Source of the DNA: Aeromonas veronii | GTDB lineage: Bacteria; Pseudomonadota; Gammaproteobacteria; Enterobacterales; Aeromonadaceae | Assembly: GCF_040215105.1 (NCBI RefSeq) | Contig: NZ_CP157875.1 | Location: 3,587,501 to 3,651,500, forward strand | DNA length: 64,000 nucleotides | Direction: 5' to 3' | Shown here: one piece after another, positions 35,075-43,865 of the stretch | Position numbering within the stretch: position 1 is the first letter of the stretch | Layout: each line of letters starts with the position of its first letter | Notes under the pieces: generated by a model | Told to the model about the DNA's origin: nothing | The model's database searches: none | The model's input: only the letters and a program-made list of their open reading frames with translations | Made by a program: the position numbers and the translations under genes

Positions 35075-35860
35075 ATGAAAACAAGGACTATTACAATGAA
35101 GAAAGCGCTCCTCGGCAGCCTGGTTTCCGCTGCCTTGCTGACCAGCTTCAATCTGAGTGCCGCCTCTGCCAACCAGGCCGTGGACACTCAAGCCGCCACC
35201 GACAATGCATCCAAAGTTTCCCAACAGAAGATCGACAACTACGCCGAGTCTGCCGAAACGGCCCTGGCGCAGTACAAGGCCGCCCTGCGTCAGGTCGACA
35301 GCCTGCGAACCTACAACGAGCAGGTCGGCAAGATGGTCGAGTCCCAGAGCAGCGAGCTGGCCTCCATGCAGCGCCAGATAGACCAGATCGATCAGACCAG
35401 CACCGAAGTGGTGCCCCTGATGCTCAAGATGATCGACTCCCTCGATCAGTTCGTCTCCCTGGATCTGCCGTTCCAGAAGGTGGAGCGCGAGGACCGCGTG
35501 GCCGCCCTGACCGATCTCATGAACCGGGCCGACGTCACCATCTCCGAGAAGTACCGCAAGATCCTCGAGGCCTACCAGATCGAAGAGGGCTTCAGCCGCA
35601 CCATCGAATCCTACAAGGCGAGCCTGGACAAGGATGGCAGCGAGAAGACCTATGAGTTCCTGCGGGTCGGGCGCATCGCCCTGCTCTACCAGTCCCCGGA
35701 TGGTAACGAGACCGGCATGTGGAACAAGAAGACCCGCCAATGGGAAGAGTTGCCCCAGGAGTATCGCAGTGCAGTAGAACAGGGCTTGCGTATTGCCAAG
35801 AAACAGGCGCCACCCGCCCTCATCAAGCTGCCGGTTCAAACTGCGGAGAAAGCATCATGA
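35075..35860 (+). CDS. DUF3450 family periplasmic protein
   Basis: A 261-residue exported protein with a signal peptide (LGSLVSAALLTSFNLSAASA) and a long coiled-coil-prone region from about residue 40 to 120 (QVGKMVESQSSELASMQRQI). This family is almost always found before ttpC-exbB-exbD-tonB and is thought to belong to the TonB complex; its mechanism is unknown. Two starts are possible: 35075 (used here) or 35096 (MKKALLG) with AAGGAC upstream. The stop overlaps the next gene by four bases. Confidence 0.85.
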   Translation: MKTRTITMKKALLGSLVSAALLTSFNLSAASANQAVDTQAATDNASKVSQQKIDNYAESAETALAQYKAALRQVDSLRTYNEQVGKMVESQSSELASMQRQIDQIDQTSTEVVPLMLKMIDSLDQFVSLDLPFQKVEREDRVAALTDLMNRADVTISEKYRKILEAYQIEEGFSRTIESYKASLDKDGSEKTYEFLRVGRIALLYQSPDGNETGMWNKKTRQWEELPQEYRSAVEQGLRIAKKQAPPALIKLPVQTAEKAS

Positions 35861-37230
35861 AAGGAATCAAACTGGCCATTGCCTCCCTGATTGCGGGAGC
35901 CACCCTGATCACCCTGCCGGTGACCGCCGCCGAGAAACCGGTGGATCTCAATGCCCTGCTGAGCCAGGTCAAAGCCGCCAGCACCAGCGAATCCCAGCTC
36001 AACAAGGAGCGGGAAGCCCGCTTCCTCGCGGACAAGAACGAGCAAGGGGCCCTGCTGGCCAAAGCCAAGGCCGAGCTTGCCGCCGAGACCGCCAAGGGCG
36101 AGCAGCTCAAAGCGACCTTCGACGCCAACGACAAGCAGTTGACCGAGCTGACCGAAACCCTGCGCCAGCGTTCCGGCAACATGGGAGAGATGTTCGGCGT
36201 ACTGCGTCAGTTCGCCGGCGAGTTCAAGGGGATCTTCAACGCCTCCGCCCGCCGGGTCGAGCATCCGGAGCAGGCGGCGCTGCTGACTCGCCTCGCCGAG
36301 AGTAAAGAGCTGCCCTCCAGCGACGATCTGACCGCCTTCTGGACCGTCACCCTTGGCCGCATGGTCGATGGTGGCAAGGTAAGCCAGATCCCGGCCACCG
36401 TGGTCTACGGCGAGGGCAACCAGGCCGAGAAGACGGTCACCCAGATCGGCGAGTTCAACACCGTCTCCGATGGCAAGTACCTGACCTTCGTGCCGGAAAC
36501 CGGCAAGTTCGAACAGCTGCCCCGTCAGCCGGACAGCAGCGTGCTGGAGCCGGTCGCCAAGTTTGAGCAGGGCGGCGGCGCCGTCGAGCCCATCTTCGTC
36601 GATCCGTCCCGCGGCGTGATCCTCTCCCTGCTGGTGCAGTCTCCGACCCTGAAGGAGCGCATCGATCAAGGGGGTGAAGTGGGCTACGTCATCATGGTAC
36701 TCGGCGTGCTCGGTACCCTGCTGGCCCTGTTCTGTGGTGCCCGTCTGTCGCTGATCGGCGGCTCCATGCGCAAGCAGCTCAAATCCGAGCAGATCATCAA
36801 GGGCAACCCCATCGGCGAGATGCTGGAAGCTTACCAGGGCCATCGCGGTGACAACATCGAGGATCTGGAATCCAAGCTCGACGAGATCATCCTGCGCAAC
36901 GTGCCCAAGTTCGAGAAGGGCATCAGCATCATCAAGCTGATCGCCTCCGTGGCCCCGCTGCTGGGTCTGCTGGGTACCGTGGTCGGCATGATCGCCACCT
37001 TCCAGGCCATCACCCTGTTCGGTACCGGCGATCCCAAGCTGATGGCAGGCGGCATCTCCGAGGCCCTGGTCACCACCATGCAAGGTCTGGTGGTCGCGGT
37101 GCCCATGCTGTTCCTCTACACCATTGTGCAGACCCAGAGCCGCCGTCTCATCCAGGTGCTGGAAGAGCAGAGCGCAGGCTTTGTGGCCCGCTACCAGGAG
37201 AGCCTGTACGCCGCCAAGGCTGCAGCCTAA
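35857..37230 (+). CDS. ttpC: TtpC-like MotA/TolQ/ExbB proton channel protein with periplasmic coiled coil
   Basis: A 457-residue ExbB-like protein. A signal sequence (IASLIAGATLITLPVTAAEK) precedes an N-terminal coiled-coil region (residues 30-110), a periplasmic region, and then the ExbB/TolQ channel domain from about residue 270 (VGYVIMVLGVLGTLLALFCG, PLLGLLGTVVGMIATFQAI). In Vibrio, TtpC is needed for TonB2-dependent transport. ATG overlaps the preceding stop (ATGA). The open frame extends 46 codons upstream within the previous gene, which is not plausible. Confidence 0.88.
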   Translation: MKGIKLAIASLIAGATLITLPVTAAEKPVDLNALLSQVKAASTSESQLNKEREARFLADKNEQGALLAKAKAELAAETAKGEQLKATFDANDKQLTELTETLRQRSGNMGEMFGVLRQFAGEFKGIFNASARRVEHPEQAALLTRLAESKELPSSDDLTAFWTVTLGRMVDGGKVSQIPATVVYGEGNQAEKTVTQIGEFNTVSDGKYLTFVPETGKFEQLPRQPDSSVLEPVAKFEQGGGAVEPIFVDPSRGVILSLLVQSPTLKERIDQGGEVGYVIMVLGVLGTLLALFCGARLSLIGGSMRKQLKSEQIIKGNPIGEMLEAYQGHRGDNIEDLESKLDEIILRNVPKFEKGISIIKLIASVAPLLGLLGTVVGMIATFQAITLFGTGDPKLMAGGISEALVTTMQGLVVAVPMLFLYTIVQTQSRRLIQVLEEQSAGFVARYQESLYAAKAAA

Positions 37231-37239
37231 GGAGTCACC

Positions 37240-37767
37240 ATGTGGTTCTGGTTGATTGAAGAAGTCGAGTCGGTCCGCCGGTTTCTGGGATTGGGGGGCG
37301 ACGTACTGGTCGCCCTGTTCATCCTGACCCTGATGATGTGGGCACTGCTGCTGGAGCGCTGGTTCTACTTCATGACCGTCTATCCCAAGCAGGTGAAGCA
37401 GACCAAGGCAACCTGGCTGGCCCGCAGCGACCATCTCTCCTGGTCGGCCAAGCAGATCCGGCGCGAGTTGGTCTCCCGGGTCGCCATGGCGGTGGACAAG
37501 GGGATGCCGATCATCAAGGTGCTGATCGCCCTCTGCCCGCTGATGGGGCTGCTGGGAACCGTGGTGGGCATGGTGCAGGTGTTCGACACCCTGGCCATCA
37601 CCGGCACCGGTTCCCCCAGAGCGATGGCCTCGGGCATCTCCAAGGCGACGGTTCCGACCATGGCAGGCATGATTGCCGCCCTTTCCGGCCTGTTTTTTGT
37701 CAATCAGCTCGATCATAAAGCCAGGCTGGCGGTCGAGAAGCTGGAAGACAACCTGAAACACGGTTAA
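37240..37767 (+). CDS. exbB: ExbB proton channel subunit
   Basis: A 175-residue inner-membrane protein with three expected helices (VLVALFILTLMMWALLLE, a second and third around residues 95-165). The MotA/TolQ/ExbB signature PLMGLLGTVVGMVQVFD and TVPTMAGMIAALSGLFF are clear. It forms the proton channel with ExbD that powers TonB. Nine bases after ttpC, with AAGGAG. Confidence 0.92.
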   Translation: MWFWLIEEVESVRRFLGLGGDVLVALFILTLMMWALLLERWFYFMTVYPKQVKQTKATWLARSDHLSWSAKQIRRELVSRVAMAVDKGMPIIKVLIALCPLMGLLGTVVGMVQVFDTLAITGTGSPRAMASGISKATVPTMAGMIAALSGLFFVNQLDHKARLAVEKLEDNLKHG

Positions 37768-37829
37768 TGCAGGATGCACTGGCCAGGCGGCACGCCGCCC
37801 GGCCATCAGTTAAGCAAGGAGTTTTTGCT

Positions 37830-38237
37830 ATGAGAAAACGTCACAGCGACAGCGGTGCTGATGAGGCGGCCATCGATTTGACCCCCATGCTGGACATCGT
37901 GTTCATCATGCTGATCTTCTTCATCGTCACCACCTCATTCGTCAAGGAGTCCGGGGTGGAGATCAACCGTCCGAGCGCCAGCACGGCGGAGACGGTGAAG
38001 AAGGGGAACATCATGGTTGCGGTTCGCGAGAATGGTCAGGTCTGGGTCGACAAGCGGGTCGTCGAAGTGGGTGCCGTGCGTGCCAACATCGAGCGCCTGC
38101 GTGCCGAAAACCCGGAGAGTGCCGTGGTGATCCAGGCCGATACCGAATCCCGTTCCGGTCTGGTGGTCCAGGTCATGGATCAGATCCGCATGGCCGGTGT
38201 CCAGAACATCTCCATCGCGGCAAGCAAGAGCAGCTGA
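37830..38237 (+). CDS. exbD: ExbD proton channel subunit
   Basis: A 135-residue protein with one N-terminal membrane helix containing the conserved aspartate that carries protons (IDLTPMLDIVFIMLIFFIVT), followed by a periplasmic domain. The start at 37830 (MRKRHSDSG) is preceded by AAGGAG; the longer frame overlaps the exbB stop. Confidence 0.92.
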   Translation: MRKRHSDSGADEAAIDLTPMLDIVFIMLIFFIVTTSFVKESGVEINRPSASTAETVKKGNIMVAVRENGQVWVDKRVVEVGAVRANIERLRAENPESAVVIQADTESRSGLVVQVMDQIRMAGVQNISIAASKSS

Positions 38238-38253
38238 CGCCGGAGCGAGCACC

Positions 38254-38889
38254 ATGAGATACCTGATATCGATAGCGGTCTCCTGCGTGGTGGTGTTCTT
38301 CCTGTTTCTGGGAATGAACAAGCTCATCACGCCGGATCACCGGGAGCTGACGGAGCGTGAAGACGTCACCATGACGGACTTCATTCGCCTCAAGCCCCAG
38401 GAGACTCTGCAAGAGAAACAACGGGAACTGCCCAAGCCCCCGCCCCCGAACCGGCCCCCTCCCCCTCCTGAGATGGAAGTGGCCAGCACGGACCGGCCGC
38501 AGATGGAGAGTTCCCCCATGGACATGCCCAAACTCGACATCCCGGTCAACATTGGTGGCGGCAACGCCCTCGGTGCCTACAGCACGGGTGGCGGCGGTGG
38601 TGGCATCGGTGGCAACAACGGCGCCATTCCCATGGCGACCTTCGAGCCCATGATGCCCCGCAAGGCGGCCCTGGCGGGACTGGCGAGCGGCAAGGTGCTG
38701 GTGGAATTCACCGTCACCGAGCGCGGCACCGTCAGCAACGTGCGGATCGTCAAGGAAGAGCCACGCAGCTATGACCTCGGCAAGGAGGCCCGCAAGACCA
38801 TCGCCAAATGGACGTTCAAACCGGCCATGGTCGATGGCAAGCCGCAGGCTTCCCGTATGCAGCAAGAGATCGAGTTCGCGGTCAACTAA
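38254..38889 (+). CDS. tonB: TonB2-type energy transducer
   Basis: A 211-residue TonB with an N-terminal anchor (ISIAVSCVVVFFLFLG), a Pro-rich stretch (LPKPPPPNRPPPPPE), a Gly-rich linker (STGGGGGGIGGNNG) and a C-terminal TonB domain (GKVLVEFTVTERGTVSNVRI, AIAKWTFKP-like). It spans the periplasm and contacts the TonB box of the receptor. The start at 38254 is set by the membrane anchor and the CGGAGC ribosome site. Confidence 0.9.
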   Translation: MRYLISIAVSCVVVFFLFLGMNKLITPDHRELTEREDVTMTDFIRLKPQETLQEKQRELPKPPPPNRPPPPPEMEVASTDRPQMESSPMDMPKLDIPVNIGGGNALGAYSTGGGGGGIGGNNGAIPMATFEPMMPRKAALAGLASGKVLVEFTVTERGTVSNVRIVKEEPRSYDLGKEARKTIAKWTFKPAMVDGKPQASRMQQEIEFAVN

Positions 38890-38900
38890 GGAAGGTGGCG

Positions 38901-40136
38901 ATGAAAAAGTTACATACCCTGATCCTCGCCCCGGTCGCCATGGCGGTGCTGCTCAGCACCGCCAGTTGGGCCGCCGAGCAACCCGCCCTCTCCGATCGCG
39001 CCTATCGCGCGGTCAACAAGGCGCAGGAATTGATCACCGAGAAGAAATACGGCGAGGCCAATGCCAAGCTGCAGGATGCGCTGTCCGGCGCAGGCGAGCG
39101 GGTCTACGACAAGGGCGTGATCCTGCAGACCCTGGGCTTCGTGGCCGCGCAACAGGAAAAATACGGCCAGGCGACCAAGTACTTCGCCGATGCCATCGCC
39201 ACCGGCGGCCTGCCGCAGCCGGTGGCCCAGCAGGTGCGTTACAACCTGGCCCAGCTCTACATGGCGGAGGGAAACTTCAAGGCCTCCATCAGCACCATGA
39301 ACCAGTGGTTCGCGAGCCTTGGCAAGGACGAGAAGCCCACCCCCCACGCCTACATCACCCTGGCCAACGCCCATGTGCAGCTCAAGCAGTACCGGGAAGC
39401 CATACCGGCGGTGGATCAGGCCATCAAGCTGTCGGGGGGCAAGGCGCCCGAGTCCTGGTATCTGCTCAAGATGGCGGCGCACTATGAGCTGAAACAGTAC
39501 AAACCGGCCACCGAGGTGCTGACCGCCCTCATCGACCGGTATCCGGAGAAGAAGAAGTACTGGACCCAGCTCTCCGCCATGCACATGCAGGCGGGCAACG
39601 ACGCCAAGGCACTGGCAGCGCTGGAGGGGGCTTATAACCTCGGCATGCTGACCGAGGCCAACGAGTTGCAGCGCCTCGCCAACTACCTGGCCTTTACCGG
39701 CATTCCCCATCGCGCCGCCAGGGTGATGGAAAAGGCCATGAAGGACGGGATCATCGAGGGCAGTGCGACCAACTACAAGACGCTGGCCAACTACTGGCAT
39801 CAGGCCAAGGAGCTGGATCCGGCCATCGATACCCTGGCCAAGTCCTACAAGCTGGCCCCCAACGCCGAACTGCAGCTGAAGATGGCGCGCATGATGATCC
39901 AGAGCAAACGCTACCAGGATCTGGTGGCCTTCGCCGCCAAGCCGGCGGCCAATGCCAACGGGGAACAGCGGGCGGATCTGAAGTTCCTGACCGGGGTGGC
40001 TTATTTTGAGCAGCAGAAACCGAAGGAGGCGCTCTCCGCCTTCAGTCAGGCGGCTCAAAACGGCAGCGTCAGCGGCCGCGCCTCTCCCTGGATCAACTTC
40101 CTGAAGGAACAACAAGGGGGCGCCGTCACCCAGTGA
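38901..40136 (+). CDS. TPR-repeat protein of the TonB2 operon
   Basis: A 411-residue exported protein: signal peptide (LILAPVAMAVLLSTASWA), then tetratricopeptide-like helices throughout (for example YGEANAKLQDALSGAG, YNLAQLYMAEGNFKASI, NAHVQLKQYREAIPAVDQA). Such proteins close ttpC-exbB-exbD-tonB operons and may bind periplasmic partners; exact role unknown. AAGGAAGGTGG precedes the ATG, 11 bases after the tonB stop. Confidence 0.88.
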   Translation: MKKLHTLILAPVAMAVLLSTASWAAEQPALSDRAYRAVNKAQELITEKKYGEANAKLQDALSGAGERVYDKGVILQTLGFVAAQQEKYGQATKYFADAIATGGLPQPVAQQVRYNLAQLYMAEGNFKASISTMNQWFASLGKDEKPTPHAYITLANAHVQLKQYREAIPAVDQAIKLSGGKAPESWYLLKMAAHYELKQYKPATEVLTALIDRYPEKKKYWTQLSAMHMQAGNDAKALAALEGAYNLGMLTEANELQRLANYLAFTGIPHRAARVMEKAMKDGIIEGSATNYKTLANYWHQAKELDPAIDTLAKSYKLAPNAELQLKMARMMIQSKRYQDLVAFAAKPAANANGEQRADLKFLTGVAYFEQQKPKEALSAFSQAAQNGSVSGRASPWINFLKEQQGGAVTQ

Positions 40137-40216
40137 CATGCCAGGCGAAGCATTGGCTTCGCCATGCCTCCACGACACAAGGGGCTCTGCCCCACCAGTT
40201 GCCTTGGTGGCACATT

Positions 40217-40242
40217 GGCCGCTCTTCGGAGCGGTCTTTTTT
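40217..40242 (+). terminator. Terminator of the TonB operon
   Basis: GACCGCTC-TTCG-GAGCGGTC-like stem (GGCCGCTCTTCGGAGCGGTC) with a tetraloop, followed by six T. Confidence 0.85.
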
Positions 40243-40269
40243 ATGGCCGTTTATCACGCTGACTCCTCA

Positions 40270-40299
40270 TAAAAAAATCCGGAGCCAGGCTCCGGATTT
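40270..40299 (-). terminator. Rho-independent terminator of the chitinase gene
   Basis: AAATCCGGAGCC-TGGCTCCGGATTT followed by a T-run on the minus strand, 40 bases past the stop. Confidence 0.85.
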
Positions 40300-40340
40300 G
40301 TCGTCTCTACGAGGCATCGGAAAGATGCCGCTTCATCACA

Positions 40341-43300
40341 TCAGTAGTTGCACACCAGCTTCCAGCTGCCGTCACCGGCCTTGGGTTCGCTGCTGGTCCA
40401 CCAGTTGGCCTGCCAGACCGCCTTGCCATTGGTCACGCGATCGTTGGCATTGGCGTGATCCCCCTGCGGCCAGCTCGGATAGGCCGGATAGCTCGCCGGG
40501 TTGACGCTCTGGCTGCTGCAGGTCGTGCCACCGTTGCCGCCATCACCGCCGCCCGTGCCCACCACGGCCTCGGCCAGCGCCGGGAAGTCAGCCTTGAGAC
40601 CTATGGTCTGGCTGCCGACAATCAGGCGCACGCCGCTGGGCACACCCGCCGCCGGCAGGTAGTAGGTCATGGCTACTTCGACGTCGGAACCCGGTGCCCA
40701 GGCCTTCCAGGTCGGCAGCGTCATGGCCACCTTGTGGAAGTCCTTCTCGCCCGCGATGCCATCGGAGTTCTGGTTGCCACCGCTCTCCACCACCTTCAGC
40801 CCCATGCCACTCTGATCCGTGATGGTGTCAGAGGTGGAGGTGGGTACCAGGAACTCGATACGCGTACCACCCGGAATGGTCTGGGTCGACTTGTTCGTCA
40901 GTTTGAGGGTGGGGTTGATCGGGTAGTTGGAATCTCCTTCCTTGAAACCGGAGAGGCTGACAGCGATATCGAGCTGGGCCGCCGGGGCAGGCAGATCGTT
41001 CTGCTTCAGGTTGGGCGGTGTGGCCGCCTTGAACTTGTCATAGGCGAGACTGGTCAGGGTGCTGCCCATCACATACTCGTTCTTGGCCGGATCGAAGTCA
41101 TAGTCCCCCGCCATCTCCCAGAACATGACGCCCCCCAGGCCCCGCTTGACGATGTAGTCCAGCTTCTTGCCCATGGACTCTTCATCTTCAGTGGAGAGGA
41201 ACACCTTCTTCTGCTCGTTCCACAGCCAGGGTACCTGCGCCTTGTCGTCGAAGTAGCGCACATACTGGCCCTGGATCACATCGGCAGGATCATTGGGATC
41301 CAGACCCCAGGCGGTGCCATAGCTCGGCAGCGTGGTGATGCCGAGGCTGGCCGCATGCTCCAGGTTCTTGGCGTGCCACATGGGCACGGCACCAGCGCCG
41401 ATCTCTTTGCCGTTCTTGTCCAGATCATGCCAGATGTTGTCGATCCCGACTGCACCGTTGCCGCAAGGAATGGTGCTGCCACCGGTGCCCGGCTGACAGT
41501 TGCTCTGACTCGGCAGGGCCGCCTTGCCATTGAGACCATGAGTCCCGCCGGTCACCCCTTGCCAGCCACGGGTGTAATAGGGCACCCCGATGTTGATCTT
41601 GCCAGCTGCCAGGGCGCCACGGAAGTAGTGGGCCGCCCAGGCGGAGTTCAGGTAGCCGATGGCGCCGTACTGGGCCTGGCTGTAGACACCCCATTGAGCC
41701 AGCTCGGGATCCGCCTTGTTGTCGAACAGGGCGGCGTTGTGAGCCACGAAGTTGTTCCAGGCACCGTGGAAGTCATAGGTCATCAGGTTGACGTAATCGA
41801 GATACTGGGTGACCTGGAAGTTCTCCATGCCGCGCAACAGGTAGGCCGAGGCCGGCGAGGCGATGGTCAGCATGTACTTGCGGCCATCCTCGGTACCGGC
41901 CGTATCCAACTTGCCCCTTAGGGTCTTCATCAACACTTCGTAGTTGGCAAACAGCTTGGCCCGGCACTGGTTGGAGAGGGGGAAGTCGTTGGGGTTGCCC
42001 GCATCCTTCATGGAGGTGGGGTATTCATAGTCCACATCCACCCCGTCAAAGCCGTACTGACGGATGAAGCTCACCGCGGAATCGGCGAAGGCGTTGATGC
42101 CGGCGGTGTTGACTGTGCAGTCACCCTTGGTGGTGGCAGTGTAGAAGCCGCGGGTATCGGCCCAGCCCCCGACCGAGATCAGGGTCTTCACGTCCGGATA
42201 CTGCTTCTTGTACTTGGAGAGCAGGTTGAAGTGGCCCTGATAGGCGAACTCGGGATCCATCTCGGCACCCGGCACCCCGCTCCAGGTCATCTTGGTGGCG
42301 GCGTCATCCACCTTGATGGTGTGGCTCTGCTCGTCCACAGCCGCGAAGGCGTAGTTGATGTGGGTGATCTTGTCCCAGGGAATGTCATTCACCAGGTAGG
42401 CGGGCAGGCCGTTCTTGCCGGTACGCCAGGAGGTGAAGTAGCCGATGACCCGGCGAGCATGGTCATCCCCCATGCACTCGCTGCCATCGGCGCGGTAGAT
42501 CTGGCGCACATCGCAGGAGAGGTTGCCGCCGGTGGGCGGCAGCGCCGCCTCTTCCACCTGCACATCCACCTGGGCGGACTCGCCCACCAGATTGCCCTTG
42601 TCGGTGGCGACCAGCTTGAGGCCGGTCAGCCCCTTGGCCTGGGGTGTCCAGTTCACCTGCCAGGGCGCGCTGGTATCCTCGCCCACCTTCTGGCCGTTCA
42701 CGAACAGCTCGACCTTGGCCACGTCGTTGTTGGCATCGGTGACGTTGCCACTCACCGCCGTGCTGCGACCCAGCGTCACCTTGGCACCGGCAGCCGGGCT
42801 CGCGAGGCTCACCTTCGGCGCCTCGGGCGCCACCACGGCGGCGACGTTGAAGCTGACATCCGCCTCGCCGAGCACCTTGCCATCCTTGTCCAGCGCCCGG
42901 GATTTCAGTTGATGGGCACCGACACCGCTGGCAGTCCAGCTCGCCGACCAGGGGGCTGCGCTGCTCACCGCGACCTGGGTGCCATCGATCAGATATTCGA
43001 CCTTGACCAGGGCGCTGCTGTTGCCGCCAAGGGTCACCGCCAGGGCGACCGGGGCACCTTCATTGAAAGCGCTACCAGCGGCGGGCGAGCCAATGGCCAG
43101 CGTCAGACCCGGCGTCGTGCTGCCGTCGGTGAACGGCTTCCAGGCATCCGCCCAGACGGTGCCCACCCCGGGGGCATAGTGGTAGGACGAAGCGCCGCAC
43201 CAGCCGGAGTAGGGGAATTCCTTGCATTCATAGAGGTTGCCTACGTTGCTGACGATATCGCCAGCCTTGTAGGCGGTACCGGCCTGATAGGCGGGATAGG

Positions 43301-43376
43301 CGGCCTGCGCCCAGCCGGGCATGGTCGCAAGGGCAACCAGCATGGCGAGCCTGCTGGGCCTGAGGGTCTGTTGCAT
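40341..43376 (-). CDS. Secreted chitinase, GH18 family
   Basis: A 1011-residue extracellular enzyme. Order: signal peptide (residues 1-25, LAMLVALATMPGWAQA); an N-terminal chitin-binding CBM5/12-type module (YPAYQAGTAYKAGDIVSN); two Ig-like repeats (about 85-280); the GH18 barrel from about 310 with catalytic motif DGVDVDYE (acid/base E451) and GGWADTRGFY; a further beta domain; and a C-terminal CBM5/12 module (YPAYPSWPQ, AVWQANWWTSSEP). It degrades chitin to oligosaccharides. The start at 43376 is set by GGAAG and the signal peptide. Divergent from the nuclease gene. Confidence 0.93.
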   Translation of the reverse strand: MQQTLRPSRLAMLVALATMPGWAQAAYPAYQAGTAYKAGDIVSNVGNLYECKEFPYSGWCGASSYHYAPGVGTVWADAWKPFTDGSTTPGLTLAIGSPAAGSAFNEGAPVALAVTLGGNSSALVKVEYLIDGTQVAVSSAAPWSASWTASGVGAHQLKSRALDKDGKVLGEADVSFNVAAVVAPEAPKVSLASPAAGAKVTLGRSTAVSGNVTDANNDVAKVELFVNGQKVGEDTSAPWQVNWTPQAKGLTGLKLVATDKGNLVGESAQVDVQVEEAALPPTGGNLSCDVRQIYRADGSECMGDDHARRVIGYFTSWRTGKNGLPAYLVNDIPWDKITHINYAFAAVDEQSHTIKVDDAATKMTWSGVPGAEMDPEFAYQGHFNLLSKYKKQYPDVKTLISVGGWADTRGFYTATTKGDCTVNTAGINAFADSAVSFIRQYGFDGVDVDYEYPTSMKDAGNPNDFPLSNQCRAKLFANYEVLMKTLRGKLDTAGTEDGRKYMLTIASPASAYLLRGMENFQVTQYLDYVNLMTYDFHGAWNNFVAHNAALFDNKADPELAQWGVYSQAQYGAIGYLNSAWAAHYFRGALAAGKINIGVPYYTRGWQGVTGGTHGLNGKAALPSQSNCQPGTGGSTIPCGNGAVGIDNIWHDLDKNGKEIGAGAVPMWHAKNLEHAASLGITTLPSYGTAWGLDPNDPADVIQGQYVRYFDDKAQVPWLWNEQKKVFLSTEDEESMGKKLDYIVKRGLGGVMFWEMAGDYDFDPAKNEYVMGSTLTSLAYDKFKAATPPNLKQNDLPAPAAQLDIAVSLSGFKEGDSNYPINPTLKLTNKSTQTIPGGTRIEFLVPTSTSDTITDQSGMGLKVVESGGNQNSDGIAGEKDFHKVAMTLPTWKAWAPGSDVEVAMTYYLPAAGVPSGVRLIVGSQTIGLKADFPALAEAVVGTGGGDGGNGGTTCSSQSVNPASYPAYPSWPQGDHANANDRVTNGKAVWQANWWTSSEPKAGDGSWKLVCNY

Positions 43377-43865
43377 CTTGTTATCTTCCTTGTTGGTCTT
43401 GGCTTTTAATGACCGGGCAAAGGGCAACAGCAACAGGCGAAAAGGGGTCGACAACAGGCCATGGACGGGCCACATACCCTCATGTCACCCGGGGGAACCC
43501 CGCTATCTGTCATCGCTGGCAGACCGGAGGCTTTGCGTCTCGACATCACTGTCGGTTTGCTCTTTACCTGGGTTCCGTGAGGAACAGCCCGAGTATAGGA
43601 AGCAAGTGACAAACACTCAATCTTCATTCTCGATGAGAAATATGTAAACGCTGGCGGGCTCACACTATTTCATCCGCGATGAAATGACATTTTTATCATT
43701 ATTTTCATAACGTTAGCTGTGTCAAAAAAATTGAAACAGCCTCTTTTGCTTCCCCATTCTGTGCGCTGGTTCACTGGTATGAGCAGCCAGAAGTGTGACA
43801 ATGCGCGCCCTTGGTTCAGGCACCAAGGCTATGGAATCACTGGCAAAAATAAAAAAGGAAACACA
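43377..43865. other. Divergent promoter region between chitinase and nuclease genes
   Basis: A 489-base non-coding, AT-richer region holding both promoters and the palindrome at 43667-43685. A second weaker inverted repeat (TTCTC-GAT-GAGAA) lies near 43628. No gene is supported within it. Confidence 0.6.
43667..43685. promoter_or_regulatory. Perfect palindrome in the chitinase/nuclease divergent region
   Basis: ATTTCATC-CGC-GATGAAAT, two perfect 8-base arms around a three-base centre, roughly 290 bases from the chitinase start and 180 from the nuclease start. No T-tract follows, so it is a likely operator. The cognate regulator is unknown. Confidence 0.5.

Noticed and set aside
35836..37806. 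A 656-codon open frame on the minus strand over ttpC/exbB
   Set aside because: It is the antisense shadow of GC-rich genes; sequence is low-complexity His/Gly/Asp-rich and without motifs.
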